Position numbers and translations under genes: made by a program | The notes under the pieces: generated by a model | Databases searched by the model: none | Told to the model about the DNA's origin: nothing | What the model saw: the letters and a program-made list of their open reading frames with translations, nothing else | Source: an uncultured Coriobacteriaceae bacterium | GTDB lineage: Bacteria > Actinomycetota > Coriobacteriia > Coriobacteriales > Coriobacteriaceae | NCBI GenBank assembly: GCA_944320725.1 | Contig: CALUIM010000016.1 | Span: 18,891 to 82,890 of the forward strand | Direction: 5' to 3' | DNA: 64,000 nucleotides | Part shown: positions 33,643-44,580 of the stretch, in pieces | Layout: each line of letters starts with the position of its first letter | How positions within the stretch are numbered: position 1 is the first letter of the stretch

Positions 33643-34277
33643 TATGCGTTACCTTTCTGCTGCTTGAGCACATAGTGGTTATAGATGTCGATAGCCGTGG
33701 GATAGAGATAACGGCTCGTATCGATTACGTATACGAGTCCTTGCGCGAAGCACGTTACGAAAAGCTCCTCGAGCGAAACCGCGCCAACGAGTTTCCGCAG
33801 ACGATCGGCATGGGCGCCATGCCTGCCCGGCTCCATGGCATCGGCAACGAAGACCACCATATCGAGCGGGCTCATATCCTCTGCCCCCACGGTATGACGC
33901 GCTACCGCTTGGAATACCTCGGCCGAAAGCTCGGGGAAGAGCTCGGGGAGCTCACGCGCCGCAACGGGCCCGTGCAGCAGCGGTGCCGCAAGAACCGGCG
34001 AACCGGCGAGCGGCAGGCGATAGTGCACGGCGCGGGCAATGAGCTCGTCCTCGGGCAGCACCTTATCCCAATCATGAATAAGACCTGCCGTATAGGCATG
34101 ATACGTATCGACCCCGTAGGTCTTCGCAAGCTCATAGGCGGTACGCGCCACGCCAAGCGAATGCGTATGCCGCTTCTTGGCATCCTTCATGCGCACGGCG
34201 AGCATATCCTCGATGTGCTCGATATAGCTACGCTGAGCCTCATCGAACTCGGCATATTCCTCATGCATCGCGTTCAT
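33642..34277 (-). CDS. yqeK: YqeK family HD-domain hydrolase (Ap4A hydrolase)
   Basis: The 211-residue protein has an HD metal-binding domain: His in KKRHTHSLGVARTA, HD in AGLIHDWDK, and later TVGAEDMSPLDMVVFVADAM. Members split diadenosine tetraphosphate to two ADP. Position between nadD and rsfS is the conserved family context. It overlaps the nadD end by 17 bases. Confidence 0.93.
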   Translation of the reverse strand: MNAMHEEYAEFDEAQRSYIEHIEDMLAVRMKDAKKRHTHSLGVARTAYELAKTYGVDTYHAYTAGLIHDWDKVLPEDELIARAVHYRLPLAGSPVLAAPLLHGPVAARELPELFPELSAEVFQAVARHTVGAEDMSPLDMVVFVADAMEPGRHGAHADRLRKLVGAVSLEELFVTCFAQGLVYVIDTSRYLYPTAIDIYNHYVLKQQKGNA

Positions 34278-34938
34278 TCCCTTCGAAGCGGTACAGACCG
34301 TTCTTCTGGATGTATCCGATGACGGATTCTGATGTTAGATAACGCACGCTCTTGCCCATTCGCACGCGGTCGCGGATGTTGCTCGAGCTGATGGCAAGCG
34401 CCGGGATCTGGATATAGCGGACATCGAACGGATAGCCAGATTCCTCGATACTCGCCTGCGCCTGACCGATATCATACCCGGGGCGCGTTGCGGCAATCAA
34501 CGTCGCGAGCTCGGCGATACTCGCAGCATCGCGCCAGGAGACAATATCGAGAATGGCGTCGGCGCCGGTAATGAAGTAGAGCTTCACATTTGCCGGGTAT
34601 TCCTCGCGCAGCGCCCGCAGGGTGTCCACGGTATAGGTAACCCCGTCTCGATCGATCTCGAATCGGCTCGGATAGAAGGCGGGATTTGCCGCTGTGGCGA
34701 GCACGCACATGGCATAGCGGTCCTCGGGCGCGCTGACGTGCTTGCCAAGCTTGAACGCAGGAGCACCCGCGGGCATGAACAGCACCAAATCGAGCGCAAG
34801 CGCCTCACGGGCCTGCTCGGCGGTCACCAGATGGCCGTAATGGATGGGGTCGAAGGTACCGCCCATGATACCTAAGCGGTACTCGCGCGCAGGATCCTCA
34901 CCAAGCCGAGGCAATCGCTGTCGAACGACATCCATCAT
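34261..34938 (-). CDS. nadD: Nicotinate-nucleotide adenylyltransferase
   Basis: NadD adenylates nicotinate mononucleotide in NAD synthesis. The 225-residue protein has the nucleotidyltransferase motif MGGTFDPIHYGHLVTAEQA and the C-terminal ISSSNIRDRV. The start is an ATG at 34938 or 34935 (MMDVVRQRL) after GGTGG; the much longer frame to 35127 is a shadow of obgE. It begins ten bases after obgE ends. Confidence 0.95.
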   Translation of the reverse strand: MMDVVRQRLPRLGEDPAREYRLGIMGGTFDPIHYGHLVTAEQAREALALDLVLFMPAGAPAFKLGKHVSAPEDRYAMCVLATAANPAFYPSRFEIDRDGVTYTVDTLRALREEYPANVKLYFITGADAILDIVSWRDAASIAELATLIAATRPGYDIGQAQASIEESGYPFDVRYIQIPALAISSSNIRDRVRMGKSVRYLTSESVIGYIQKNGLYRFEGNERDA

Positions 34939-34948
34939 GGCACACCAC

Positions 34949-36322
<1,374 letters not shown>

Positions 36323-36325
36323 TCA

Positions 36326-36361
36326 AACAAAAGGAGACCCCTGCCCAAGCAGAGGGTCTCC
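36326..36361 (-). terminator. Terminator after rpmA
   Basis: The arms GGAGACCC (36333-36340) and GGGTCTCC (36354-36361) pair fully; TTTTGTTTG follows on the minus strand. It would limit readthrough from rplU-rpmA into obgE. Confidence 0.85.
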
Positions 36362-36390
36362 CGCATATTCACGCTATGAAGGGTAGTGCG

Positions 36391-36648
36391 TTACGCGTTA
36401 GCGAACGGACGAACATTGACCCTGTGCTTCACACCGCGGGTGTATTCGACGGTACCGTCGACGAGCGCGAACAGCGTGTCATCCTTGCCGCGACCAACGT
36501 TGTCGCCGGGGTGGATGTGGGTGCCGCGCTGACGAACGAGAATCGTGCCCGTCGTCACAGCCTGACCGCCAAAGCGCTTGCAGCCAAGGCGCTGGCCGCG
36601 GGAGTCACGGCCGTTACGGGAGGAACCAAGTCCTTTTTTGTGTGCCAT
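36391..36648 (-). CDS. rpmA: 50S ribosomal protein L27
   Basis: L27 reaches the peptidyl transferase centre. The 85 residues begin [20 protein letters not shown] directly, so there is no N-terminal extension needing the Prp protease found in Firmicutes; accordingly no prp gene lies between rplU and rpmA. The core [20 protein letters not shown] is intact. Confidence 0.98.
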   Translation of the reverse strand: MAHKKGLGSSRNGRDSRGQRLGCKRFGGQAVTTGTILVRQRGTHIHPGDNVGRGKDDTLFALVDGTVEYTRGVKHRVNVRPFANA

Positions 36649-36681
36649 GTCTTCTACCTGCTCTTTCGTGTGTTGTGCGTG

Positions 36682-37053
36682 CTACTCAGCAGCAGCTTCG
36701 GTCTCGGCCTCAGCGGCCTTGGTGGTCTTCTTCGCAGCGCGCGAAGTAGCCTGGACCTTCGTGATCTTCAGCTTGGTGAGCTGCTGACGATGGCCCTTGA
36801 GACGACGATAGCGCTTACGCTTCTTGAGCTTGAAGACGAGTTGCTTCTCGCCCTTGAACTGGTCGAGGATCTCGGCGGTGACCTTGGCCTTGGCCAGCTT
36901 GGCGGCGTCGGTCACGATCTTCTTGCCATCGTTCAGGAAGATGACAGGGAGCTCGACCTTGTCGCCCACGTTGCCCTCGAGCTTCTCGACGGTAACGATG
37001 TCATCGGTGGCAACCTTGTACTGCTTGCCGCCAGTGGATACGATTGCGTACAT
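36682..37053 (-). CDS. rplU: 50S ribosomal protein L21
   Basis: L21 binds 23S rRNA. The 123 residues begin MYAIVSTGGKQYKVATDDIV and contain FKLKKRKRYRRLKGHRQQLT, the L21 signature. The normal body of about 103 residues is followed by a lysine/alanine tail ending in AAEAETEAAAE. It leads rplU-rpmA from a clear promoter. Confidence 0.98.
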   Translation of the reverse strand: MYAIVSTGGKQYKVATDDIVTVEKLEGNVGDKVELPVIFLNDGKKIVTDAAKLAKAKVTAEILDQFKGEKQLVFKLKKRKRYRRLKGHRQQLTKLKITKVQATSRAAKKTTKAAEAETEAAAE

Positions 37054-37094
37054 GTCCTTTACCCTTCATGCATCTGGTAGTGCAACAGCCGATT

Positions 37095-37123
37095 ATAGTA
37101 GCAGGCCAAACACGGCGCGTCAA
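37095..37123 (-). promoter_or_regulatory. Promoter of rplU-rpmA
   Basis: On the minus strand a -35 TTGACG (37123-37118) and a -10 TACTAT (37100-37095) are spaced by 17 bases. An overlapping TATAAT starts three bases later. About 40 bases separate it from the rplU start. Confidence 0.75.
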
Positions 37124-37177
37124 CAAACTATCTGCTCGTAGGCGCGCATCCCTCACAATATGTCGATACTTTGCGCA

Positions 37178-37921
37178 TTAGGCACGCTCGTCCTCACATG
37201 ACTGCTCCACGCGCACGATCGCAGCAACCGAAAAGCACAGAAACGATGCGATACCCGTCTCAAGCACCGGCAGCTCGACATCGGGCAGATAGCGCGCTGC
37301 AAGCATGGCATCGAGCGCGCCGAGCAAGATCTCGGGGCGCATCGAGCCGTCGTTATCCTGGTGCGTATCGAGCGTGATTTGAAACGCACCAGAAGCCGCG
37401 TGCTCCACGCTGAAGGCCGTGAGCGTCCGCGCCACATCGAGTCGCTTGGTCTTTTTACCGCGCAGATACTCGATGCTGCCGCGATCGCAGATACGAGCAA
37501 GCGCATCCTCGATATCGGCAGGCGAGATCGCCAGCCCCTCCGCCGACGTCATATCGATGCGATACACCGCGCGTGTGAGATGAGCCGTAAGCGCTTTCGC
37601 ACGGATGTCAACGTATGCAGCCTCAAGGGGCACAAGGTCTGTTGGCGTAGCAGCGACAAGGCGCGCGAGCGCCTCGGGCGCGGGCACGTATTCGGTGAGC
37701 ACCAGGTCGTACCATTCGCTCTCGGAATAGGTGCCCACCGGCAACGCCGCAGAGAACGCAACGCGCATGTGGGGTGAGAACCCCTGGGTGACGGCGTAGG
37801 GCAACCCCGCCCGGCGCACCACGCGCTCGATGGTGTGCGCCACCTCCAGGTGACCGAGATACCGCAGGCGACCGCGCTTGACATAGCGCACGCGCAATTT
37901 GAATAGCGTGGGTTCCGTCAT
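37178..37921 (-). CDS. Radical-SAM-associated protein, TIGR03936/DUF2344 family
   Basis: The 247-residue protein begins LFKLRVRYVKRGRLRYLGHL, then EVAHTIERVVRRAGLPYAVT and GFSPHMRVAFSAALPVGTYS, typical of DUF2344. The family is always found beside a B12-binding radical SAM protein and is thought to work with it on RNA or ribosomes, but no reaction is established. It overlaps that gene by four bases. RNase G (rng), which often follows it before rplU, is absent here. Confidence 0.88.
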   Translation of the reverse strand: MTEPTLFKLRVRYVKRGRLRYLGHLEVAHTIERVVRRAGLPYAVTQGFSPHMRVAFSAALPVGTYSESEWYDLVLTEYVPAPEALARLVAATPTDLVPLEAAYVDIRAKALTAHLTRAVYRIDMTSAEGLAISPADIEDALARICDRGSIEYLRGKKTKRLDVARTLTAFSVEHAASGAFQITLDTHQDNDGSMRPEILLGALDAMLAARYLPDVELPVLETGIASFLCFSVAAIVRVEQSCEDERA

Positions 37922-39795
37922 GACCGCTCACCTACCAATACATTGCCGGCGCCGAGCGTGGGACATACACCACAGCCCGTACACGTATCCCGCGTACAGT
38001 CGTGCGTGGTCTTCCCCTCCAACGCGCGACGATACTCGCGCTCCAAGAAGCCCCGCGACACACCCGGGCTCACATGCTCCCAAGGCAGCTTTGCATCGAG
38101 CGGGAACGGTTCCTGCACCGCCTCGCGCAAGTCGATGCCGCATGCAGATGCCGCATCGAGCCACCTTGAAAGCTCGAACTGCTCGGTCCACGCGTCGAAT
38201 CGCTGACCGCGCTGCCAGGCGCCCAGAATCACAGGCGCGAGCTCGCGTCCGCCGCGCGAGAGCACCGCCTCGATGAGCGAGGTTTCCGCATCGTGATAAT
38301 GCACGCGCACCGCACGGCTCTTCACGCTTGCGAGCAACAGCTGCTGGCGGCGCTTCACCTCGGCATCGTCGAGCTGCGCGCACCACTGAAACGGCGTCCA
38401 TGCCTTCGGGATAAACACCGCCACCGAGATGGAAACGCCAATGCCTCCGCGCTGCTCGGGCGGAACCACCTCACGTGTCACCTCGACGACATGATCCGCC
38501 AGATGTGCAATAGCCACGATGTCCTCATCGCGCTCGCCAGGAAGCCCCATCATGAAATAGAGCTTGCAGCGCCGCCATCCCGCCTGGAAGGCAGCTCGTA
38601 CCGCGCGATCGAGATCTTCTTCCGTCACGTTCTTGTTGATGATGTCGCGCATGCGCTGGCTACCGGCCTCAGGAGCAAAGGTAAGCCCGCCCTTCTTCTC
38701 CCCCGCTACCTCGAGCGCCATCTCAACGCCAAAGGAATCGAGACGCTGGGAGGGAATGGAAACGGAGATACCGGTATCGGCAAGACGACGATTGAGACGC
38801 GAGAGGATCTCTTTCACGCAAGAATGGTCGGTCGTGGAAAGCGAGGTGAGCGACACCTCGTCGTAGCCGGTTTTCTCAAGACCGTGCACCACCGCCGAAA
38901 CAACCTGGTCGGCCGAACGCTCGCGCACAGGACGATAGGTGATGCCCGCCTGACAGAACCGGCATCCGCGCGCGCACCCACGCAAAACCTCGACGGAGAG
39001 GCGGTCGTGCACGAGCTGTGCGTAGGGCACCACCGATTGTGGAACGGGATCGGTGACACCGAAGTCGGCGGCGACGCGCTTGTAGATGACCTCGGGCACG
39101 TCTTCTCCTGCCCGAGGCACCGTGTGGCCCCAGCGTGTCGATGCCTCATCGTGTACCAGCTCGTACAAACTCGGCACATACACGCCGGGAATTTTCGCAA
39201 GCTCGCGCAGCTGCTCGGCACGCGTGAGGCCTGCCGCCTTAAGCTCGCGGTGGCGCTCACAAAACTCCACGATCAAATCTTCGCCCTCGCCCACCAAGAA
39301 TGCGTCGAAGAAGGCATAAAGTGGCTCGGGATTGTACACAGAAGGACCGCCTGCAACAACAAGCGGGTCATCGTCTGTGCGCTCCTGCGCCATAAGCGGA
39401 ATATCGGCAAGGTCGAGCGCCTCGAGGTAGTTGGTTGCCGCGAGCTCATGCGGAATGTGGAAACCCACCACATCGAATGCGGCCACAGGCGCGGCACCCT
39501 CCAGCGAAAGCAGTGGCACGCCGGCAGCACGCATCTCATCGGCCATATCAATCCACGGGATGTACCCGCGCTCGCACGAGATGCCCTCAGCCTTGTTCAG
39601 GTTGTTATACAAAATCGCGATGCCCTGATTAGGCAGACCGACCTCATAGACATCCGGATAGATCAGGCAGACACGATACGCAGCATCGGGCTTGGCAAGC
39701 GTCCCCCATTCGTGATCGATATAGCGACTCGGCTTCTCTACGCGATTGAGCAGCGGCTCAATCTCGGCAAATCGATCCTCATATACGTGGCGCAC
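37918..39795 (-). CDS. B12-binding-type radical SAM protein, TIGR03960 family
   Basis: The 625-residue protein has an N-terminal cobalamin-binding-like domain (IYPDVYEVGLPNQGIAILYN, GFHIPHELAATNYLEAL) and a radical SAM core with cluster cysteines in LRGCARGCRFCQAG (CxxxCxxC). The C-terminal region has four more cysteines in CTRDTCTGCGVC, perhaps a second iron-sulfur site. The start is GTG at 39795 (MRHVYEDRFAEIEP) after AAGGAGG. The substrate is unknown; the paired DUF2344 gene suggests one enzyme system. Confidence 0.9.
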   Translation of the reverse strand: MRHVYEDRFAEIEPLLNRVEKPSRYIDHEWGTLAKPDAAYRVCLIYPDVYEVGLPNQGIAILYNNLNKAEGISCERGYIPWIDMADEMRAAGVPLLSLEGAAPVAAFDVVGFHIPHELAATNYLEALDLADIPLMAQERTDDDPLVVAGGPSVYNPEPLYAFFDAFLVGEGEDLIVEFCERHRELKAAGLTRAEQLRELAKIPGVYVPSLYELVHDEASTRWGHTVPRAGEDVPEVIYKRVAADFGVTDPVPQSVVPYAQLVHDRLSVEVLRGCARGCRFCQAGITYRPVRERSADQVVSAVVHGLEKTGYDEVSLTSLSTTDHSCVKEILSRLNRRLADTGISVSIPSQRLDSFGVEMALEVAGEKKGGLTFAPEAGSQRMRDIINKNVTEEDLDRAVRAAFQAGWRRCKLYFMMGLPGERDEDIVAIAHLADHVVEVTREVVPPEQRGGIGVSISVAVFIPKAWTPFQWCAQLDDAEVKRRQQLLLASVKSRAVRVHYHDAETSLIEAVLSRGGRELAPVILGAWQRGQRFDAWTEQFELSRWLDAASACGIDLREAVQEPFPLDAKLPWEHVSPGVSRGFLEREYRRALEGKTTHDCTRDTCTGCGVCPTLGAGNVLVGERS

Positions 39796-39805
39796 GGCGC
39801 CCTCC

Positions 39806-40723
39806 TTAGCAATGATCCTGGGCGGCAGCGCCCTCGGCGGCATGCGCGGAAGCGGTGCCGGCAGCAGCCTTTACGCGGTTCGCAACCTGACCAAGCACCT
39901 CGTTCGCACGCGAGTAGTCGATGCCATGACGATAGGCCGCGGCGAGCGCGCAGCCCATACCGTACGTGCCAAAACCCGCTACGAGCGCTTTGACCAAAAA
40001 GCCCACATGCGGCGTGTGCCGTGTAATGACGCGTGACAGCCCGCGTAGCCCCAGGCCGGCACCTACCACGGCAGCAATCTCGTAGCCGCGCTCGGGCTTC
40101 ATACCGTATCCGTAGATTGAGGCAAGCTTGAGCGCCATGCCAATCTGCGCGGCAGTCATCACCGGAAAATCCGCTCCAGGAATGATGAAAAGTGCGCCCG
40201 TAGCCATATTGGTAATGGCACACGATGTGATGGCACGCATGGATGCAGCGGCACGCATGAACTCAAAGTTCGCCGAGAACGCGGCATCCTTCTCGGTGCG
40301 GTCGAGGATCCAGCGCGCAAGATCCTCAAGCAGATGCGTGCGCTCGGTTGCCGCAATAAGACCTAGAAGCGGCGTGTCGGCGGTGATGAACGGCACCTCG
40401 ACGCTCGATTCGGCGATCACGCACACCGGAGCGCCGGCAATCACGAGCTGCTGTACCGCATCATGCAGATGCTCCGAGCCGCAGGTGAGTACCAACACGA
40501 TATCGGTATCGGGCTTGGGTGCCACGGGCGTGATCTCAAGACGCGCAACGCGCACGAGTGCCGCGGTGGTGTGCGGTACAAAGGCCTCGCGCACGGTATC
40601 GATGAGAAACGGCGTCGCCGTTTCATCGACATAGACGGCAACGCGAACCGGCGCGTCGGTCTCGCGAGACGTGGTGAGACCAACCTTGAACAGGTCGGCA
40701 AGAGCATCGAATCCTATGCGCAT
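39806..40723 (-). CDS. DUF697-like membrane protein
   Basis: The 305-residue protein begins MRIGFDALADLFKVGLTTSR. The N-terminal half resembles a Rossmann/GTPase-like fold without P-loop motifs (IVLVLTCGSEHLHDAVQQLV). The C-terminal half has a run of hydrophobic helices (AITNMATGALFIIPGADFPV, AQIGMALKLASIYGYGM, VGAGLGLRGLSR, VKALVAGFGTYGMGCALAAA), as in DUF697/YcjF-type proteins. AAGGAGG precedes the ATG at 40723. It follows rodA by 17 bases, so it may be co-expressed with cell-wall elongation genes. Function unknown. Confidence 0.7.
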   Translation of the reverse strand: MRIGFDALADLFKVGLTTSRETDAPVRVAVYVDETATPFLIDTVREAFVPHTTAALVRVARLEITPVAPKPDTDIVLVLTCGSEHLHDAVQQLVIAGAPVCVIAESSVEVPFITADTPLLGLIAATERTHLLEDLARWILDRTEKDAAFSANFEFMRAAASMRAITSCAITNMATGALFIIPGADFPVMTAAQIGMALKLASIYGYGMKPERGYEIAAVVGAGLGLRGLSRVITRHTPHVGFLVKALVAGFGTYGMGCALAAAYRHGIDYSRANEVLGQVANRVKAAAGTASAHAAEGAAAQDHC

Positions 40724-40740
40724 AGCTGCCTCCTTGAAGC

Positions 40741-41949
40741 CTACGCGGCCTTCGCGCGATGTCGCCAGATAGATTGCACCATACCCACCGCGGCGCACTG
40801 CGCAATCATCGACGACGAGCCAAAGCTGATAAACGGCAACGGGATGCCGGTGATGGGCATCAACCCGATGCACATGCCAATGTTCTCGAAGATCTGGAAC
40901 ATCCACAATCCCACAATGCCCGTGCACACAAGTCTCAAAAACAGGTTCTCGGACTTCGCAGCCACGCGAATGGTGGAAAACATGAGCAATGCGAACAGCG
41001 CCAAAAGCACGATAGCACCCGCGAACCCAAACGTCTCAGATGTGAGGGCGAACACGAAGTCCGTGTGCGCCTCGGGCAAAAAGCCCGACGTAGCCTGCGT
41101 GGCATTGCCGATGCCCTTGCCAAAGAAGCCGCCCGATCCCACCGCGATAAGCGATTGCTGAAGGTTGTAGCCAGAGCCCGACGTATCCGACGAAGGATCG
41201 ATGAACACGAGCAGACGCCTCATCTGGTAGTTCTTGAAGATGGAGTTGTTATCGCCGAAGATACCGTCGATGATCGAGTCGGTGGCAAGCAACAGCGACA
41301 CGAGGCCGATGAGGATCGCGATGGTCGAGAGCACCCATTCCTTCTTGGCGCCGCTCATCATAATCACCACCGCGCCGCCAAAAAAGACCACCAGCGCGCT
41401 TCCCAGGTCGCCCTGGACGATGACGCAGCAAAACGGCACGGCGAGCATGCCGCACAGGCGCACGTAATCACGCACGGTATCGATCTTGCCGTTATACTGC
41501 GCCCCGAGCGCCGAGATGAAGCATATCGTGACGAGCTTCACGATCTCGACCGGCTGGAAGTTGAGCCCGACAAGCGGTATGCGGATCCATCCCGTCATGC
41601 CCTGTGCGGTCACCGAGAGACCGGGGACATACGGTAAAAAGACCAGCATGATATCGACGACAAGCAGCACGTTCGATATGTTCGCGAGGTTTCTCAGGTC
41701 GATATGCCAGATAACGGCGGCGACCACCACGCCGATACCAATACCGAGCAGATGACGCGGGAACGACGCCTCGGCATTCGTGAGCGAAGCAGACCAGATG
41801 ATCACCGCGCCATACGCCATGAGCAGCACCCACGCAATGAGCACACCGGGGTTAACGAGCTGCCTAAATGAGCTGCGCTGCGTGCTAATCTTTTTGTTGA
41901 CGCGATTCAGGCTGCTCGCCGAGGAGCGCGCCGGAGCTTTTGCTGCCAT
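40741..41949 (-). CDS. rodA: Rod-shape peptidoglycan polymerase RodA (SEDS family)
   Basis: RodA polymerises glycan strands for side-wall growth. The 402-residue integral membrane protein has about ten transmembrane segments and SEDS motifs: GWIRIPLVGLNFQPVEIVKL, QGDLGSALVVFFGGAVV, PEAHTDFVFALTSETFGFAG and TGIPLPFISFGSSSM. It follows mrdA by nine bases, the usual partner, so RodA rather than FtsW is the better call. Confidence 0.94.
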   Translation of the reverse strand: MAAKAPARSSASSLNRVNKKISTQRSSFRQLVNPGVLIAWVLLMAYGAVIIWSASLTNAEASFPRHLLGIGIGVVVAAVIWHIDLRNLANISNVLLVVDIMLVFLPYVPGLSVTAQGMTGWIRIPLVGLNFQPVEIVKLVTICFISALGAQYNGKIDTVRDYVRLCGMLAVPFCCVIVQGDLGSALVVFFGGAVVIMMSGAKKEWVLSTIAILIGLVSLLLATDSIIDGIFGDNNSIFKNYQMRRLLVFIDPSSDTSGSGYNLQQSLIAVGSGGFFGKGIGNATQATSGFLPEAHTDFVFALTSETFGFAGAIVLLALFALLMFSTIRVAAKSENLFLRLVCTGIVGLWMFQIFENIGMCIGLMPITGIPLPFISFGSSSMIAQCAAVGMVQSIWRHRAKAA

Positions 41950-41958
41950 CTTGCTCCC

Positions 41959-44019
41959 CTATCTCGTCGCCGTGTCAACCGAGTCGGATGTATCGGGCTC
42001 GTTATAGATGACGCCAAACACATCGCGCACCGCGCGCAACGCGGTCGCGGAGCCGCCGCCGCCCTGTTCGAGCACGCAGGCGACAACATACTTAGGATCG
42101 TCGGCGGGCGCGTAGGCAACAAACCAGGCGTACTCGTCTTCGCCGGCCTTCTCGCCCGTGCCCGACTTGCCGGCGATCTGCACCGAAAGGTTGTTGAAGT
42201 GCGACGCCGTCGAAGCGTTCGTGCTGTAGATAACGTCATGCAGACCGGCCTTGACGAGCTCAAGGTCGGCATCGGAATTGATGTGGGGCTTCAGGTGCTC
42301 TTTCTTGCCCGTCTCGTTATAGAGGTAGGCATCGCCCTCGCCGTCGCGGGCTACTGCCGAGAGGAACACGTGTGGGGTGTACTCCACACCGTCCATGGCA
42401 ATACCGGCATACACCATGGCCATCTGCAGGGGCGTGACTAGGATGTCACCCTGCCCGATGACGATGTTGGTCATATCGCCCGCGTTCCACGCACGCTCCT
42501 CGGCCGACCAATCCTTGAAGAACGACTCCTTCCACGCGGCATCGGGCACACGGCCCTCGCCTTCACTGGGCAGGTCGACACCGGTCTTGGCGCCCAGACC
42601 CCAGCGGCGAAACATCTCCTGCAGGCCTTCGGGGTTCTCGTCGTTATAGAAGAAGTCACGCCCGATGTCATAGAACACCGGGTCGCAGGAGTTGGCAATA
42701 CCGCTCTGCAGATTCATCGTGCCATGACCCGAGTGGAGCCAGCACCATTTGCCGTTGGCCTCGCCATTGCCCGTCCACCAACCGGTGCAGTTCGACGTCC
42801 TGCTCGAGGAATAGATGCCGTATTCAAGACCGGCCAGGGCCGAGAGCGACTTGATGGTAGATGCCGACATGTACTGGCCGCTTACCGCACGGTTGATGAG
42901 CGGTTGCCCGCCATCATCGCTGTTAAATTGTGACCAGAGATCGGAGGAGATACCGCCCACGAATACGGTGGGGTCGAATGTGGGCAGGCTCGCCAAACCC
43001 AAGATCTCACCGTTCGTGCAGTCGAGACACACGCAGGCTCCTGCACCGGCGTTCTCATACCCCTCCTGCTTCGCAACCTCGATCGCATGGGCCAGGCCCT
43101 GTTCGCAGCCCTGCTGGATGGTGAGGTCGAGGGTGAGGCGAATATCCGAGCCGGCACGCGCGGGCACGGCGCCCTCCTGGCCGGTCACGTTGCCGCCAGC
43201 GTCCACGGTCACTGTCTGCTCGCCGCGGATGCCCTGAAGCAGCTTCTCGTATTCAATCTCAACGCCGGCTTGTCCCACGATGTCGCCCGACTGGTACTCG
43301 ATGCGGCTCGCATCGCTCCCCTGCGCCTCGGCTTCCTTCTGCGCCTCGAGCTGCTCCTGTGTGATGGTGCCCGTATAGCCCAGCACATGCGCCGCCGTCG
43401 TGCCGTACGGGTACACGCGCTCGGTGCGCTCAGCAATCTGCACACCGGCGAAATCTCCCGCATGCTCTTGGATGTAGGCAATCGCGGAACGCCGAACGTC
43501 GGTCGCGATGGTATGCTGCGCCTGTGCTCCCTCGGTGTTGTCTTGGATGTTGCGACGGCAGGCAACGTACGGGATGCCCAGCACGTTGGCGAGATGGCGC
43601 ACCATGACCGTATCATCGGCCAGATCGCGATACGCGGTCACCGCAAGCGAGGAGCGATTGGTGACAAGCGGGGTGCCGTTGCGATCGAGAATCCTGCCGC
43701 GCGGCGCGGGCGTGGTCACCGTGCGGGTCTGGTTTTTCTGGGCGAGCGAATCGTAATAATCGGAGCTCACCATCTGCATGCTCCAGAGCTTCGCCACCAG
43801 CGCCGTGAACATGGCACCAACGCCCAAGGTAAGCAAGGTAAAGCGACCTTTGAAGGCAACGCCTGAGGTGTTACCCTCGCCCTCGGATGCGCGCGGCGCG
43901 GTACCACCGGAGGTATCAAACGTGAATTTTCCCGAATACCCACGCAGGAACAGAACCGAGCCAACGATGACGGCCGCTAGAAGGATTCCCGCGATGACGA
44001 CGACCAACTGTGCGTCCAA
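41959..44019 (-). CDS. mrdA: Penicillin-binding protein 2 (class B transpeptidase)
   Basis: The transpeptidase cross-links peptidoglycan with RodA. The 686-residue protein has an N-terminal transmembrane segment (VVVIAGILLAAVIVGSVLFL), a second hydrophobic stretch near residue 60, a dimerisation domain (GRILDRNGTPLVTNRSSLAV), and the catalytic domain with SxxK in SASTIKSL, SxD in NSCDPVFYD and KSGTGEK. The start is TTG at 44019 with AGGAGG six bases upstream. It lies between mreD and rodA. Confidence 0.95.
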   Translation of the reverse strand: MDAQLVVVIAGILLAAVIVGSVLFLRGYSGKFTFDTSGGTAPRASEGEGNTSGVAFKGRFTLLTLGVGAMFTALVAKLWSMQMVSSDYYDSLAQKNQTRTVTTPAPRGRILDRNGTPLVTNRSSLAVTAYRDLADDTVMVRHLANVLGIPYVACRRNIQDNTEGAQAQHTIATDVRRSAIAYIQEHAGDFAGVQIAERTERVYPYGTTAAHVLGYTGTITQEQLEAQKEAEAQGSDASRIEYQSGDIVGQAGVEIEYEKLLQGIRGEQTVTVDAGGNVTGQEGAVPARAGSDIRLTLDLTIQQGCEQGLAHAIEVAKQEGYENAGAGACVCLDCTNGEILGLASLPTFDPTVFVGGISSDLWSQFNSDDGGQPLINRAVSGQYMSASTIKSLSALAGLEYGIYSSSRTSNCTGWWTGNGEANGKWCWLHSGHGTMNLQSGIANSCDPVFYDIGRDFFYNDENPEGLQEMFRRWGLGAKTGVDLPSEGEGRVPDAAWKESFFKDWSAEERAWNAGDMTNIVIGQGDILVTPLQMAMVYAGIAMDGVEYTPHVFLSAVARDGEGDAYLYNETGKKEHLKPHINSDADLELVKAGLHDVIYSTNASTASHFNNLSVQIAGKSGTGEKAGEDEYAWFVAYAPADDPKYVVACVLEQGGGGSATALRAVRDVFGVIYNEPDTSDSVDTATR

Positions 44020-44029
44020 CGCGCGCCTC

Positions 44030-44575
44030 CTAACGTATGCCCTTGAAACGCGAACCGCCGCGAGACGAGAAGCTACGATGAGTGGCCTCGGAACCGCGAT
44101 AGAGCATCATAAACGGAATCGCGACAATCGAGGTTATGATTGCCGAGGTAAGGCCGTGCGAGAACAGTGCCGCGACGATGGAACCTTCGCTCCCTAAAAT
44201 CATGAGCGCAACGCCGTTGATAAGCGATACCGCGAGCGCGAACACGCTGAAGAACTGCATCGAAAGCGGTGAGAGGCCGCTGCCGGCCGAGCCCGACGCA
44301 TGGGCAAGCACGAAGGCGCCCACCGAAAGCAGCAACGACATGAGACCCACCGGGACGGCAGCCGTAAGGTCGTAGAACAGCCCAGCGAAAAAGGCCGTGA
44401 TCACCGCTTTCTGCGCGTCTTCGGAAAGCGCTACAACACCGGCGAGGATAAGCATGAAGTTGATGCGGCCGCCAAAGACCGAGATCTGGGGTGCCAGTGC
44501 GACCTGCAGCACGCAGCAAACAATCGCGAGCATCGCAAGCGACCGCGACGTTTGCGGTGTGTCCATATACGCCAT
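44030..44575 (-). CDS. mreD: Rod-shape-determining protein MreD
   Basis: The 181-residue membrane protein has five to six hydrophobic segments. GGRINFMLILAGVVALSEDA and GLFYDLTAAVPVGLMSLLLS are the conserved MreD parts. It bridges MreC and the elongasome in the membrane. It follows mreC by five bases; the ribosome-binding site is within the GGAG-rich end of mreC. Confidence 0.93.
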   Translation of the reverse strand: MAYMDTPQTSRSLAMLAIVCCVLQVALAPQISVFGGRINFMLILAGVVALSEDAQKAVITAFFAGLFYDLTAAVPVGLMSLLLSVGAFVLAHASGSAGSGLSPLSMQFFSVFALAVSLINGVALMILGSEGSIVAALFSHGLTSAIITSIVAIPFMMLYRGSEATHRSFSSRGGSRFKGIR

Positions 44576-44580
44576 CGTGC

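Noticed and set aside
38293..39993. Open frame of 566 codons opposite the radical SAM gene
   Set aside because: Antisense shadow; the minus-strand gene has full family motifs.
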